Assembly: GCF_022899935.1 (NCBI RefSeq)
Contig: NZ_JALJCJ010000002.1
Span: forward strand, 434,001-498,000
Reading direction: 5' to 3'
Source of the DNA: Shinella curvata
GTDB lineage: Bacteria; Pseudomonadota; Alphaproteobacteria; Rhizobiales; Rhizobiaceae
DNA: 64,000 nt
The translations under genes and the position numbers were made by a program. Positions 1 through 9,567 of the stretch are shown piece after piece. The stretch's first letter is position 1, and the number at the start of each line of letters is the position of its first letter. The notes below the pieces were generated by a model. It saw only the letters and a list, made by a program, of their open reading frames with translations. It did not search any database and had not been told where the DNA came from.

Positions 1-7
1 GCGTCTG

Positions 8-2251
8 ATGTCCGCCAGCCAGCGTCTCATCACGGAGGCGGCGCGGCTTTTCCCGCTCGCCGCAGCGCAGAACGAGCGCACGATGTGGCTGGAAGCCATG
101 ATCGACGAGGTGCCGGACTACCTCTATTTCAAGGACCGCAACAGCCGCTTCGTCGTGGCCAACCGCGCCATCGTCAACGACAACAGGCGCGAGGGGCTGG
201 AAAGCCTGGAAGGCCTGTCGGATTTCGATATCCACCCGGACCATGTTGCGCGCGGCTTCTTCGAGACCGAGCAGGAGATCATCCGCACCGGCCGGCCCAT
301 GCTCGATATGGAAGAGCTGATCCGCGATTCCAGCGGCAAGCTGAAATGGCTGCTCACCTCCAAGCTGCCGGTGCGCGACAGCAAGGGCGAGGTGATCGGC
401 ATCGTCGGCATCGCCCGCGATATCACCGAGCGCAAGCGCTCCGAAAGCCTGCATGTCGGCCAGGCGCATCTGCTGAAGATGATCGCGCTCGGCTCGCCGC
501 TGGTCGATGTCTTCTCCTCACTCATCCTGCTGATCGAGGCGCATGTCTCCGATGTCACCGGCTCGATCCTGATGCTGGCGCCCGATGGAAAGCACATCGT
601 CAATGGTGCAGCACCCAATCTCGACCCGGCCTATTGCCGGATGATCGAGGGGGCCGAGATAGGCCCGGCCATGGGCTCCTGCGGAACGGCCATGTGGCGC
701 GGCGAGCAGGTCATTGTTTCCGATATCGAGACGGATCCGCTCTGGGCCGACTACAAGGCGCTCGTCGCGCCCTATGGTTTCCGTGCCTGCTGGTCGGCGC
801 CCATACGCTCCTATCAGGGCAAGGTGCTCGGCACTTTCGCGCTCTATTCGCGCACGCCAGGCGAGCCGACGGCGGAATGCATGAAGCTCGTCGGCATGGC
901 GACGCACATTGCCGGCATCGCCATCGAGCGCAAGGAAGCCGAAGATAGCATCCAGTTCATGGCGCATCACGACACGCTGACGGGCCTGCCGAACCGCAGC
1001 ATGCTCGATGAGCGCGTGGCCTCGGCCATCGAGGCGGCGGACGATCGCGGCGGCTCCATGACGCTCGCCTTCATCGACCTCGACAATTTCAAGCTGGTCA
1101 ATGACAGCCTCGGCCACCATGCCGGCGATGAGCTTTTGAAGATCGTCGCCACGCGCATGCTGCGCTGCGTGCGCGCCAGCGACAGCATCGTGCGCCTCGG
1201 CGGCGATGAATTCGTCATCCTCATCAACGGCGCCATGCGGCGAGGCGAAAACGTGGACGACCGGCTGCGCGCGGTGCGCGAAGCGATCGCCGAACCCGTC
1301 GTCATCGAAGGCCGGTCCTTCCAGGTCACCTGTTCGATGGGCGTCGCCGCCTATCCCGAGCATGGCCGCAACGTCACCGAACTGCTCGCGCGCGCCGACG
1401 TCGCAATGTACCGCGCCAAGGAAATCGGCCGCGATGCCATGCAGGTCTTCACCGCCGAGCTTGCCAACCGCGCGCATGAAAAGCTGGAGCGGCAGGAGGA
1501 GCTGCGCCGCGCTCTGGCCAAGGGCGAACTCTTCCTGCAATACCAGCCACAGATGGACCTTTCGACCGGCCGCATCTTCGCCGTCGAGGCGCTGATCCGC
1601 TGGCGTCACCCCGAGCGTGGCCTGATCGGCCCCGGCGATTTCATTCCGCTTGCTGAAGAGACCGGCCTGATCGGCCCGATCGGCGACTGGACGCTGCGTG
1701 CCGCCTGCCGACAGAACAAGGCTTGGCAGGTCTCCGGCCTGCCGCCCATCGTCGTCAGCGTCAACGTCTCGGCCCGCCAGTTCCAGGAGAAGGACTGGGT
1801 GGAGCGCGTGGCGGCGGCGCTTGCCGAGAGCGGACTGGAAGCGCGCTATCTCGAGCTGGAGCTGACCGAAAGCCTGATCATGCAGGATGTGCAGCAGGCG
1901 GTGGAGACCATGCACCGGCTGGAAAAGCTCGGCGTGCATCTGGCCATCGACGATTTCGGCACGGGCTATTCCAGCCTCGCCTCGCTGAAGAGCTTCCCTG
2001 TCGGCCGCCTCAAGATCGATCGTTCCTTCGTGAAGGATCTGCCCGAGGATGGCGACGATGCCGCGATCGCCCGTGCCGTCATTTCGCTGGCGCGCACGCT
2101 GCAGCTGCGCGTCATTGCCGAGGGCGTGGAAACCCGCGACCAGGTCGATTTTCTGCGCGAGGCTGGCTGCGACGAAATCCAAGGCTATTACCTGAGCCGC
2201 CCGATCGATGCCCGCGCCCTCCAGGCAATCCTCTGCATCCCGAATCTCTGA
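8..2251 (+). CDS. PAS-GAF-GGDEF-EAL cyclic-di-GMP signalling protein
   Basis: The 747-residue product has a PAS domain with a PAC tail (about 25-145), a GAF domain (about 150-305), a GGDEF domain (about 315-480) with an intact GGDEF motif near residue 398, and an EAL domain from about 500 with Glu-Ala-Leu at 527-529. By family knowledge, GGDEF makes and EAL hydrolyses cyclic-di-GMP. Both motifs look intact, so direction of net activity cannot be read from sequence. No membrane segment is seen, so it is probably cytosolic and senses through PAS/GAF. The first ATG is only 8 bases into the window and the frame is open to the edge, so the true start could lie further left. Confidence 0.93.
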   Translation: MSASQRLITEAARLFPLAAAQNERTMWLEAMIDEVPDYLYFKDRNSRFVVANRAIVNDNRREGLESLEGLSDFDIHPDHVARGFFETEQEIIRTGRPMLDMEELIRDSSGKLKWLLTSKLPVRDSKGEVIGIVGIARDITERKRSESLHVGQAHLLKMIALGSPLVDVFSSLILLIEAHVSDVTGSILMLAPDGKHIVNGAAPNLDPAYCRMIEGAEIGPAMGSCGTAMWRGEQVIVSDIETDPLWADYKALVAPYGFRACWSAPIRSYQGKVLGTFALYSRTPGEPTAECMKLVGMATHIAGIAIERKEAEDSIQFMAHHDTLTGLPNRSMLDERVASAIEAADDRGGSMTLAFIDLDNFKLVNDSLGHHAGDELLKIVATRMLRCVRASDSIVRLGGDEFVILINGAMRRGENVDDRLRAVREAIAEPVVIEGRSFQVTCSMGVAAYPEHGRNVTELLARADVAMYRAKEIGRDAMQVFTAELANRAHEKLERQEELRRALAKGELFLQYQPQMDLSTGRIFAVEALIRWRHPERGLIGPGDFIPLAEETGLIGPIGDWTLRAACRQNKAWQVSGLPPIVVSVNVSARQFQEKDWVERVAAALAESGLEARYLELELTESLIMQDVQQAVETMHRLEKLGVHLAIDDFGTGYSSLASLKSFPVGRLKIDRSFVKDLPEDGDDAAIARAVISLARTLQLRVIAEGVETRDQVDFLREAGCDEIQGYYLSRPIDARALQAILCIPNL

Positions 2252-2292
2252 CGATACGGGCCGGGAAGCCTCCTCGCTCTTGACATTGTTAC

Positions 2293-2304
2293 GTTGATAT
2301 CAAC
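2293..2304. promoter_or_regulatory. Perfect 12-bp palindrome, probable MarR operator
   Basis: GTTGATATCAAC is a perfect palindrome ending 10 bases before the ATG of the MarR gene. It resembles the TTGATATCAA-like sites bound by MarR-family dimers. Autoregulation by the adjacent regulator is inferred. Confidence 0.5.
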
Positions 2305-2314
2305 AGTAAGAACC

Positions 2315-2761
2315 ATGTCCGACGATGTGTTGATTCCCTACGAGACCACGCTTTTCGTGCGTGACCATTGCCTGTGCCTGCATGCGCAGCGCGCGGCCCG
2401 CGCGCTCGCCCGCCGCTTCGACGATGCGCTGCGCCCGCTGGCGCTGACCAACGGCCAGTTCTCCCTGCTGATGGCGCTGAACCGCCCGGAGCCGCCGCCG
2501 ATGGGGCCGGTTGCCGCGGTGCTGGCCATGGACCGCACGACGCTGACGGCCGCGCTGAAACCGCTCGAACGCCGGGGCCTCGTGCGCGTCGAGGCCGATC
2601 CGCGCGACCGTCGCGGCCGCTTGCTGCGCCTGACGCCCGAGGGCCGGCGCCTGTTGACGGATGCCTTCCCGATCTGGAAGGAAACCCACGAAAAGATCGA
2701 CCGCCAGCTTTCCGCCGTTGATATGGGCGCGTTGCGCGCGGGCATGATGGCAATCGCCTGA
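2315..2761 (+). CDS. MarR-family transcriptional regulator
   Basis: The 148-residue protein has the MarR winged-helix layout: a central helix-turn-helix around the residues LAMDRTTLTAALKPLERRGL, followed by a basic wing rich in DPRDRRGR and a C-terminal dimerisation helix. The start at 2315 was preferred over an in-frame TTG at 2294 because the latter lies inside the palindrome upstream. Genes that respond to phenolics, antibiotics or oxidants are the usual targets of this family. No obvious partner enzyme is adjacent, so the ligand is unknown. Confidence 0.88.
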   Translation: MSDDVLIPYETTLFVRDHCLCLHAQRAARALARRFDDALRPLALTNGQFSLLMALNRPEPPPMGPVAAVLAMDRTTLTAALKPLERRGLVRVEADPRDRRGRLLRLTPEGRRLLTDAFPIWKETHEKIDRQLSAVDMGALRAGMMAIA

Positions 2762-2803
2762 GCGCCACTGGCAGAGCGCGCGAAAGCCGCTATCTTTCCT
2801 GCC

Positions 2804-3814
2804 ATGAAGCCCGATCAGCTCCTCAAGCCGGCGCCCGCCGGTCTCTATTGCCCTGCCGGCGATTTCTACATCGATCCCGTCCGCCCTGTGGCGCGGGCGC
2901 TGATCACGCATGGCCATTCCGACCACGCTCGCGCCGGCCATGGTGCGGTGCTGGCGACGCGCGAGACGCTGGACATCATGGCGATCCGCTACGGCGAGGA
3001 TTTTTGCGGCACGATGCAGGCCGCCGCCTTCGGCGAGCGCATCGACCTCGGCGGCGTCACCGTGTCGTTGCATCCCGCGGGCCACGTGCTCGGTTCCGCG
3101 CAGATCGCGGTCGAGAAGGACGGCCTGCGCATCGTCGCCTCGGGCGATTACAAGCGCGGCGCCGACCCCACCTGCGCGCCCTACGAGCCGGTGCCCTGCG
3201 ACGTGTTCATCACCGAGGCGACATTCGGTTTGCCGGTCTTTCATCACCCGGATCCCAAAGCCGAGATGGGCAAGCTGCTCACGTCGCTCCGGCAATTTCC
3301 CGAACGCAGCCACCTGGTTGGTGCCTACTCGCTCGGCAAGTCGCAGCGCGTTCTGCGGCTGCTGCGCGATTGCGGCTATGATGCGCCGATCTATATCCAT
3401 GGCTCGCTCGCGCGCCTGTGCGACTACTATGTCAGCCGCGGCATCGATCTCGGCGACCTGCGCCCCGCCACCACGGAAAAGAGCAGTCCCGCCGATTTCC
3501 GCGGCGCGGTCGTCGTCGGTCCGCCCTCGGCCTTTGCCGACCGCTGGGCGCGCCGCTTCAACGAACCGCTCATCGCGTTTGCCTCCGGCTGGATGATGGT
3601 GCGCCAGCGCGCCAAGCAGGGCGGCGTGGAGCTGCCGCTCGTCATCTCCGACCATTGCGACTGGCCGGAACTCACCGAGACGATCCGCGACCTCGCACCT
3701 CAGGAGGTCTGGGTCACGCACGGCCGCGAGGAAGCGCTCGTTCGCTGGTGCGAACTCTCCGGCGTGCCGGCCAGGCCGCTGCATCTGGTGGGCTATGAGG
3801 ATGAGGGGGATTGA
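2804..3814 (+). CDS. Ligase-associated DNA exonuclease (metallo-beta-lactamase/beta-CASP)
   Basis: The 336-residue protein has the metal-binding motif THGHSDH at residues 35-41, a GSAQI/SGDYKRG segment and a late His in THGREEAL, as in beta-CASP nucleases. This subfamily is annotated as a ligase-associated exonuclease because it is co-encoded with a bacterial ATP-dependent DNA ligase. That ligase lies about 260 bases downstream. The pair is thought to act in DNA repair together with a Lhr-type helicase and the phosphodiesterase PdeM. Neither of these partners is next to it here. Confidence 0.9.
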   Translation: MKPDQLLKPAPAGLYCPAGDFYIDPVRPVARALITHGHSDHARAGHGAVLATRETLDIMAIRYGEDFCGTMQAAAFGERIDLGGVTVSLHPAGHVLGSAQIAVEKDGLRIVASGDYKRGADPTCAPYEPVPCDVFITEATFGLPVFHHPDPKAEMGKLLTSLRQFPERSHLVGAYSLGKSQRVLRLLRDCGYDAPIYIHGSLARLCDYYVSRGIDLGDLRPATTEKSSPADFRGAVVVGPPSAFADRWARRFNEPLIAFASGWMMVRQRAKQGGVELPLVISDHCDWPELTETIRDLAPQEVWVTHGREEALVRWCELSGVPARPLHLVGYEDEGD

Positions 3815-3840
3815 TGCGCGCGACGATGCACCACCCGATA

Positions 3841-4020
3841 TCAGGAGAAAAGCGTCAGGAGCCTGATATGCAGCATGCCGATGGTGCAGCCCACGAAGGC
3901 GCCCACGGGAGCAAAGGTGATTGCGCCGAGGATGCCCGCGATGTCGTAGCCGCCCCAAAGGCCGACAAAGAGACCCACCGTGCTGAGAATGGTGGTGATG
4001 GCATTGTGTATTTTTCCCAT
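3841..4020 (-). CDS. Small glycine-rich membrane protein
   Basis: A 59-residue ORF on the opposite strand fills the gap between the exonuclease and ligase genes. It begins MGKIHNAITTIL and carries two hydrophobic stretches separated by Gly-Gly-Tyr-Asp, with several small-residue repeats as in GlsB/YeaQ-type small membrane proteins. The ATG at 4020 is preferred over an upstream in-frame start because the extra N-terminal residues are not hydrophobic or conserved-looking. Function is unknown. Its placement between two co-functioning repair genes on the opposite strand is unusual. Confidence 0.6.
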   Translation of the reverse strand: MGKIHNAITTILSTVGLFVGLWGGYDIAGILGAITFAPVGAFVGCTIGMLHIRLLTLFS

Positions 4021-4070
4021 GAAATGGCACTTGGGGAGCCGCGCTGGACATCGCAAGAGGCAGCCTCGCC

Positions 4071-5696
4071 ATGAGAGCCTTCGCCACCCTGCTGGACCGC
4101 CTTGTCCTCACCCCCTCGCGCAATGGCAAGCTGAAACTGCTCGCCGACTATTTTCGCGACACGCCGGATCCCGACCGCGGCTACGGCCTCGCCGCCATCG
4201 CCGGCACCCTGGACCTGAAGAGCGTTAAACCGGCGCTGCTGCGCGAACTCGTGCTGGAGCGTATGGACGAGGTGCTGTTCCGCTATTCCTACGACTATGT
4301 CGGCGATCTCGCCGAAACCATCGCGCTCGTCTGGGATCAGGAGCGCAAGGAGCGTGTGCCGGATGAAGCCCAGCCGCGCCTCGGCGCCGTCGTCAGCCGC
4401 ATGAACGCGCTCGGCCGTACGGAAGTGCGCGGTGCGGTGCGCGATCTGCTCGATCGGTTGGATCCCTCGGCCCGTTTCGCCTTCCTGAAGCTTGCGACCG
4501 GCGGCCTGCGCATCGGTGTGTCGGCGCGGCTCGCCAAGCAGGCGCTCGCCGAATTCTCCGGCATGGACGTCACGGAAATAGAGACGCTGTGGCACGGATT
4601 GCAGCCGCCCTATGAATCGCTCTTCGCCTGGCTGGAAGGCACGGCCGACCGGCCGGTTCTGGCGACCCCCGCCATCTTCCACTCCGTCATGCTCGCCAAT
4701 CCGGTGGGCGAGGGCGATCTCGACACTCTCGACCCTGCCGATTTCGCCGCCGAATGGAAATGGGACGGCATCCGCGTGCAGATGTCATCGTCCGGTGAAA
4801 CGCGGCGGCTCTATTCCCGCTCCGGCGACGATATCTCCGCCGCCTTCCCGGATGTGCTCGACGCCATGAATTTCGAGGGTGTGGTGGATGGCGAGCTTCT
4901 GGTCGGCGGTACGGCGCGCACCAACAGCCCGACACGCACGTTCTCCGATCTCCAGCAACGGCTGAACCGCAAGACGGTGAACGCGAAAATGCTGGAGGAC
5001 TTCCCGGCCTTCGTGCGCGCCTATGATATCCTGTTCGAAGGGGAGGCGGATGTGCGGCCTACCGCCTTCATCGAGCGCCGCGAGCGCCTCGCCGGCCTCA
5101 TCGAAAAGGCGCCGCACGATCGCTTCGACCTCTCGCCGCTCGTGCCCTTCAAAAGCTGGGAAGAACTCGAGACGATCCGCCGCGACCCGCCCGACCCGGT
5201 CATCGAGGGCGTGATGATCAAGCGGCTCGACAGCGCCTACCAGGCCGGCCGCATGAAGGGGCCGTGGTTCAAGTGGAAGCGCGATCCGTTCAATGTGGAT
5301 GCCGTGATGATGTATGCCCAGCGAGGCCACGGCAAACGCTCGAGCTACTATTCCGATTTCACCTTCGGTGTCTGGACAGCAGGACCCGACGGCGACGTTC
5401 TGGTGCCCGTCGGAAAAGCCTATTTCGGCTTTACCGATGCGGAACTGGAGGTGCTCGACCGCTATGTGCGCAACAACACGACCGAGCGCTTCGGCCCCGT
5501 GCGGGCGGTCCGGGCCGAGCCCGCCTACGGCTTCGTGCTGGAGGTCGCTTTCGAGGGCATCAATCGCTCCACCCGCCACAAATCCGGCGTCGCCATGCGC
5601 TTCCCCCGCATCGCGCGCCTGCGGCAGGACAAACTGCCGGCGGACGCCGACCGGCTGGAAACGCTGATGGCGATGGTGGAGGCCAAGGAGGCGTAA
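4071..5696 (+). CDS. ATP-dependent DNA ligase (bacterial repair type)
   Basis: The 541-residue protein has an N-terminal helical DNA-binding region, the adenylation motif KWDGIR with nucleophilic Lys230, a later nucleotidyltransferase motif EGVMIKRLDS and the motif V-like FKWKRD, then an OB-fold C-terminal domain. It seals nicks by lysine-AMP chemistry. The length and the neighbouring exonuclease place it in the family of ligases linked to that nuclease and not with LigD. A GAGG element nine bases before the ATG supports the start. Confidence 0.92.
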   Translation: MRAFATLLDRLVLTPSRNGKLKLLADYFRDTPDPDRGYGLAAIAGTLDLKSVKPALLRELVLERMDEVLFRYSYDYVGDLAETIALVWDQERKERVPDEAQPRLGAVVSRMNALGRTEVRGAVRDLLDRLDPSARFAFLKLATGGLRIGVSARLAKQALAEFSGMDVTEIETLWHGLQPPYESLFAWLEGTADRPVLATPAIFHSVMLANPVGEGDLDTLDPADFAAEWKWDGIRVQMSSSGETRRLYSRSGDDISAAFPDVLDAMNFEGVVDGELLVGGTARTNSPTRTFSDLQQRLNRKTVNAKMLEDFPAFVRAYDILFEGEADVRPTAFIERRERLAGLIEKAPHDRFDLSPLVPFKSWEELETIRRDPPDPVIEGVMIKRLDSAYQAGRMKGPWFKWKRDPFNVDAVMMYAQRGHGKRSSYYSDFTFGVWTAGPDGDVLVPVGKAYFGFTDAELEVLDRYVRNNTTERFGPVRAVRAEPAYGFVLEVAFEGINRSTRHKSGVAMRFPRIARLRQDKLPADADRLETLMAMVEAKEA

Positions 5697-5699
5697 GCA

Positions 5700-5945
5700 T
5701 CAGCGCGCGCGAAACCACGCGATCAGCCGCCATGCGGCAACCGGCAGCGCGATGATCAGCATGGCAAAGGCGCCAAGGCTTGCGATGAGCAGCATGTCGC
5801 CATAACCGGCGACCGGGCTGTTGCACTGGAAGCCGCCAAAACCGAAGGCGCAGTGGCGTTCGGAAATCGTGCTGGAGACCGCCAGAATGACGGCCGCGAT
5901 GGCCGTCAGTGCAATGCTCGCAACGGGGAATGGGCGCGTGCTCAT
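5700..5945 (-). CDS. Hypothetical small membrane protein
   Basis: An 81-residue product with two predicted transmembrane segments: near the N-terminus (VASIALTAIAAVILAV) and in the C-terminal half (LIASLGAFAMLIIALPVAAW). Between them lie two cysteines in a Gly/Phe-rich loop (CAFGFGGFQC), which could form a periplasmic disulfide. The ATG at 5945 was chosen over a TTG at 5957. It is convergent with the ligase gene, and no family could be recognised. Confidence 0.6.
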   Translation of the reverse strand: MSTRPFPVASIALTAIAAVILAVSSTISERHCAFGFGGFQCNSPVAGYGDMLLIASLGAFAMLIIALPVAAWRLIAWFRAR

Positions 5946-6012
5946 CGGCGGCGACAATTCCGTATAGGACCTTTGCGGTCAAGGCTTTGCTGGAGCGAAG
6001 CGAAACGAAGTT

Positions 6013-6381
6013 CTAGCTGTTGTAGGCGGCCGCGCTGGTGCCGTATCCGAAAAGCATTGAAACCCAGAAAAAGAAGGCGCCGGCCAGCAAGATACCGCCT
6101 GCGACAATGCCCGCCGAAAAATTGTACTTGCGACCGAGAATGACCGCGATGGCGGCGGGCGCCATCACAATCATCAACGCATGCCAGGCGTGGAAATAGG
6201 CAGGAACGGGCGATGTGTAATTATTCACCGTCGTTGCTATTATCCAGGCTGCGACGATAGCCGAGAGGACTGGCCACACCAGCCCGGTCAACAAAATCCC
6301 GTGGCGGCGATAGAGTCGCCGCGCCTCGGGAAAGGTAGCCAACAGGCCGATGGCCAATCCGGCGAATGCCACGATCTGCAT
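6013..6381 (-). CDS. Hypothetical membrane protein, four predicted helices
   Basis: The 122-residue protein begins MQIVAFAGLAIGLLATF and has about four hydrophobic segments joined by short polar loops. The start is set by the ATG at 6381, two bases after the stop codon of the upstream reductase gene, so the two are probably cotranscribed. The frame stays open much further upstream inside the reductase gene, but that part is a shadow. No family is recognised. Confidence 0.65.
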   Translation of the reverse strand: MQIVAFAGLAIGLLATFPEARRLYRRHGILLTGLVWPVLSAIVAAWIIATTVNNYTSPVPAYFHAWHALMIVMAPAAIAVILGRKYNFSAGIVAGGILLAGAFFFWVSMLFGYGTSAAAYNS

Positions 6382-6382
6382 A

Positions 6383-7342
6383 TCACAGCCCCAGCGCGGA
6401 AAGATCCGGCCCGAGCGGCACGATGCGGTTGGGGTTGAGCGACTTGATCGAATAGTAGCCGTGCTTGATATGGTCGATGTTGACGGTCCCGCGCACGCCG
6501 GGAAGGTCGAGCACCCGTTTCGTGTAGGCCGAGAGCGCCGCATAGTCGGCAAGGCGCCGGCGGTTGCATTTGAAGAGGCCGAAATAGGCGGCGTCGAAGC
6601 GGATGAGGGTGACGAAGAGGCGGATGTCGGCCTCGGTGAAGGTGTTGCCCGTCAGGAACGCACGGCCATCGGAAAGGCGGTTTTCGAGCTCGTCCAGCAT
6701 GGCGAAGACACCCTGGTAGGCTTCCTCGTAGGCGACCTGCGTGGTGGCGAAGCCGGCGCGGTAGACACCGTTGTTGAGCGCGGGATAGATGCGTTCGTTG
6801 AGCGCATCGATTTCGGCGCGAAGCGGCTCGGGATAGAGATCCACGCTCTCGTCGGCCAGCGTGCCGAAGCCGCTGTTGAGCATGCGCACGATATCGGCGG
6901 ACTCGTTGTTGACGATGGTCTTCTTCTCGTTGTCCCAGAGCACGGGCACGGTGGCGCGGCCGGTGAAGGTCGATGCGGCGTGTGTGTAGAGCTCGTGCAT
7001 GTAGGTCGCGCCGTTGAGCGCGTCGCGGTTGGAGCCGGGAAAGTCGCCGAATTGCCAGCCCTGGTCCGACAGCGCCGGCTCGACGACGGAGAGGGAGATC
7101 ACATCGTCCAGTTTCTTCAGTTTGCGGGCGATCAGCGTGCGCGAGGCCCAGGGGCAGATGAGCGCGACATAGAGGTGGTAGCGGCCCTTGGCGGCGGCGA
7201 AACCGCCTTCACCGGTCGGGCCGGCGCTGCCGTCCGGCGTCACCCAGTTGCGGAAGCTCGAAACCTGCCGCACGAAGCCGCCCTTGGCGTCCGTGGCCTG
7301 TACCGGCTGCCAGTCTTCCGTCCATTTGCCGTTGACCAGCAT
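6383..7342 (-). CDS. Glutathionyl-hydroquinone reductase (Xi-class GST, YqjG/ECM4 family)
   Basis: The 319-residue protein carries CPWASR with the catalytic Cys at residue 63, the glutathione-site segment VPVLWDNEKKTIVNNESADI and a C-terminal all-helical GST domain. Family members reduce glutathionyl-hydroquinones formed during quinone or chloroaromatic metabolism, using glutathione in the cytosol. The ATG at 7342 follows GAGGTGA by a good spacing. An in-frame ATG at 7372 would add ten residues and lacks such a site. A small membrane gene follows directly. Confidence 0.93.
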   Translation of the reverse strand: MLVNGKWTEDWQPVQATDAKGGFVRQVSSFRNWVTPDGSAGPTGEGGFAAAKGRYHLYVALICPWASRTLIARKLKKLDDVISLSVVEPALSDQGWQFGDFPGSNRDALNGATYMHELYTHAASTFTGRATVPVLWDNEKKTIVNNESADIVRMLNSGFGTLADESVDLYPEPLRAEIDALNERIYPALNNGVYRAGFATTQVAYEEAYQGVFAMLDELENRLSDGRAFLTGNTFTEADIRLFVTLIRFDAAYFGLFKCNRRRLADYAALSAYTKRVLDLPGVRGTVNIDHIKHGYYSIKSLNPNRIVPLGPDLSALGL

Positions 7343-7434
7343 TGCGTCACCTCGCGTCGTTTGATCGTGCATCCGAAGTAACGCCCGCGCGCGAAAACGG
7401 CAATTCGCGCGCCGATTGACACAGCGTTCACATC

Positions 7435-9567
7435 TTAGGCCATCAGCCGGTCGATGAGCGCCGAAGCGGCATCCGCGATCACCGTGCCCGGCGGGAAGAT
7501 CGCGTCGGCGCCGGCCTGTTCGAGGGCTGCAAAATCCTGCGGGGGAATGACGCCGCCGACCGCGATCAACATGTCGCGCGCACCACGCCTGACGAGGGCA
7601 GCCTTCAGCTCCGGCACCAGCGTCAGGTGGCCGGCGGCAAGCGAGGAGGCACCGACGATATGCGCACCCTCGCGGATGGCCAGCTCAGCCACTTCCTCCG
7701 GCGTCTGGAACATGGCGCCGACGATGACGTTGAAGCCGAGGTCGGCGAAGGCCGTGGCGATCACTTTCTGGCCGCGGTCGTGGCCGTCCTGGCCCATCTT
7801 GGCGACGAGGATCGCGGGCTTTTCGCGCTTCAGCTTCTCGAAGGCGGCGACCTTGTCGACGGCCGTGTTGAAGGCACGGTCGTTGGCGCCCATCTCCTTG
7901 CGGTAGACGCCGGAGATGGTGCGGATTTCCGCGACATGGCGGCCGAAGGCCTTTTCCAGCGCCAGCGCGATCTCGCCGACCGTGGCGCGGGCGCGGGCGG
8001 CCTTCACCGCGAATTCCAAGAGGTTGCCGTCGCCGCTTTTCGCCACGTCGGTCAACCGGTCGAGCGTGCTTTCGGCGGCGGCCGTGTCGCGGGTGCCCTT
8101 CAACTGCTGAAGCTTGGCAAGCTGGCGGGCACGCACCTCGGAATTGTCGACCTTCAGCACGTCGACCTCGATGTCGCGCTCGGGTCGTGAGAAATTCACG
8201 CCGACGACGGTCTGCTGGCCGGAGTCGATGCGTGCCTGCGTGCGGGCGGCGGCCTCCTCGATCCGGAGCTTGGGAATGCCCTTTTCGATGGCTTTGGCCA
8301 TGCCGCCGAGCGCCTCGACCTCCTCGATATGCGAGAGCGCACGCGCCGCAAGATCATGTGTCAGCCGTTCGACATAGGCCGAGCCGCCCCAGGGATCGAT
8401 GATGCGCGTCGTGCCGCTCTCCTTCTGGAGGAGGATCTGCGTGTTGCGGGCGATGCGGGCGGAATGGTCGGTCGGCAGCGCCAGCGCCTCGTCGAAGGAG
8501 TTGGTGTGCAGCGATTGCGTGTGGCCCTGCGTGGCGGCCATCGCTTCCACCATGGTGCGCATGACGTTGTTCATCGGGTCCTGCGCCGTCAGCGACCAGC
8601 CGGAGGTCTGGCAATGGGTGCGCAGCGCAAGCGACCGGGCATCTTTGGGCGCAAAATTCTTCTTCATCAGCGTGGCCCAGATCAGGCGGGCGGCCCGCAT
8701 CTTGGCGACTTCCATGAAGAAGTTCATGCCGATCGCCCAGAAGAAGGAGAGGCGAGGCGCGAAGGTGTCGATGTCGAGCCCGGCCGCGACACCCGCCCGG
8801 GCATAGTCGATCCCGTCGGCGATGGTATAGGCGAGCTCCAGGTCCGCTGTCGCACCCGCCTCCTGCATATGGTAGCCGGAGATCGAGATGGAGTTGAATT
8901 TCGGCATGCGCCGGCTGGTATAGCTGAAGATGTCGGAGATGATCCGCATCGAGGGCTGCGGCGGGTAGATATAGGTGTTGCGGACCATGAACTCCTTCAG
9001 GATGTCGTTCTGGATGGTCCCGGACAGCTTGTCCTCGGAAACGCCCTGTTCCTCCGCCGCGACGATGAACAGCGCCATGATCGGCAGTACCGCGCCGTTC
9101 ATGGTCATCGACACGCTCATCTCGTCGAGCGGGATGCCGTCGAAGAGCTGGCGCATGTCGAGGATGGAATCGATCGCCACGCCCGCCATGCCGACATCGC
9201 CCGCCACGCGGGGATGATCGCTGTCATAGCCGCGATGGGTGGCAAGGTCGAAGGCGACGGACAGGCCCTTCTGGCCTGCCGCGAGGTTGCGGCGGTAGAA
9301 GGCATTGGACTCTTCCGCCGTCGAGAAGCCGGCATATTGCCGGATCGTCCAGGGTTGCTGGACATACATCGTCGGGTAGGGGCCGCGCAGATAGGGAGCA
9401 GCACCCGGCCAGGTGTCGAGATAGGCGAGATCGGCAAGGTCCGCCGCACCGTAGGCACCGCTGACGGCGATGCCTTCCGGGGTGAGCCAGGAAGCCTCGC
9501 CGGTCGCGGTCGTCGGGGCGGCGGCTTTCGACCAGGCGACCGTCGAAAAATCGGGAATCCGGCTCAT
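7435..9567 (-). CDS. mutB: Methylmalonyl-CoA mutase, large (catalytic) subunit
   Basis: The 710-residue protein interconverts (R)-methylmalonyl-CoA and succinyl-CoA with adenosylcobalamin, feeding propionate and branched-chain or odd-chain carbon into the TCA cycle. The N-terminal TIM-barrel holds the substrate-site segment near [18 protein letters not shown]. The C-terminal cobalamin-binding domain has DxHxxG at Asp594, His596 and Gly599, the His being the lower cobalt ligand. Its start overlaps the stop of the small-subunit gene by 4 bases, which implies translational coupling. Confidence 0.96.
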   Translation of the reverse strand: MSRIPDFSTVAWSKAAAPTTATGEASWLTPEGIAVSGAYGAADLADLAYLDTWPGAAPYLRGPYPTMYVQQPWTIRQYAGFSTAEESNAFYRRNLAAGQKGLSVAFDLATHRGYDSDHPRVAGDVGMAGVAIDSILDMRQLFDGIPLDEMSVSMTMNGAVLPIMALFIVAAEEQGVSEDKLSGTIQNDILKEFMVRNTYIYPPQPSMRIISDIFSYTSRRMPKFNSISISGYHMQEAGATADLELAYTIADGIDYARAGVAAGLDIDTFAPRLSFFWAIGMNFFMEVAKMRAARLIWATLMKKNFAPKDARSLALRTHCQTSGWSLTAQDPMNNVMRTMVEAMAATQGHTQSLHTNSFDEALALPTDHSARIARNTQILLQKESGTTRIIDPWGGSAYVERLTHDLAARALSHIEEVEALGGMAKAIEKGIPKLRIEEAAARTQARIDSGQQTVVGVNFSRPERDIEVDVLKVDNSEVRARQLAKLQQLKGTRDTAAAESTLDRLTDVAKSGDGNLLEFAVKAARARATVGEIALALEKAFGRHVAEIRTISGVYRKEMGANDRAFNTAVDKVAAFEKLKREKPAILVAKMGQDGHDRGQKVIATAFADLGFNVIVGAMFQTPEEVAELAIREGAHIVGASSLAAGHLTLVPELKAALVRRGARDMLIAVGGVIPPQDFAALEQAGADAIFPPGTVIADAASALIDRLMA

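Noticed and set aside
518-2182. Long minus-strand open frame (about 554 codons) opposite the GGDEF-EAL gene
   Set aside because: It mirrors a real GC-rich coding sequence, has no recognisable domain and lacks a ribosome site; in such genomes antisense frames stay open by codon bias.
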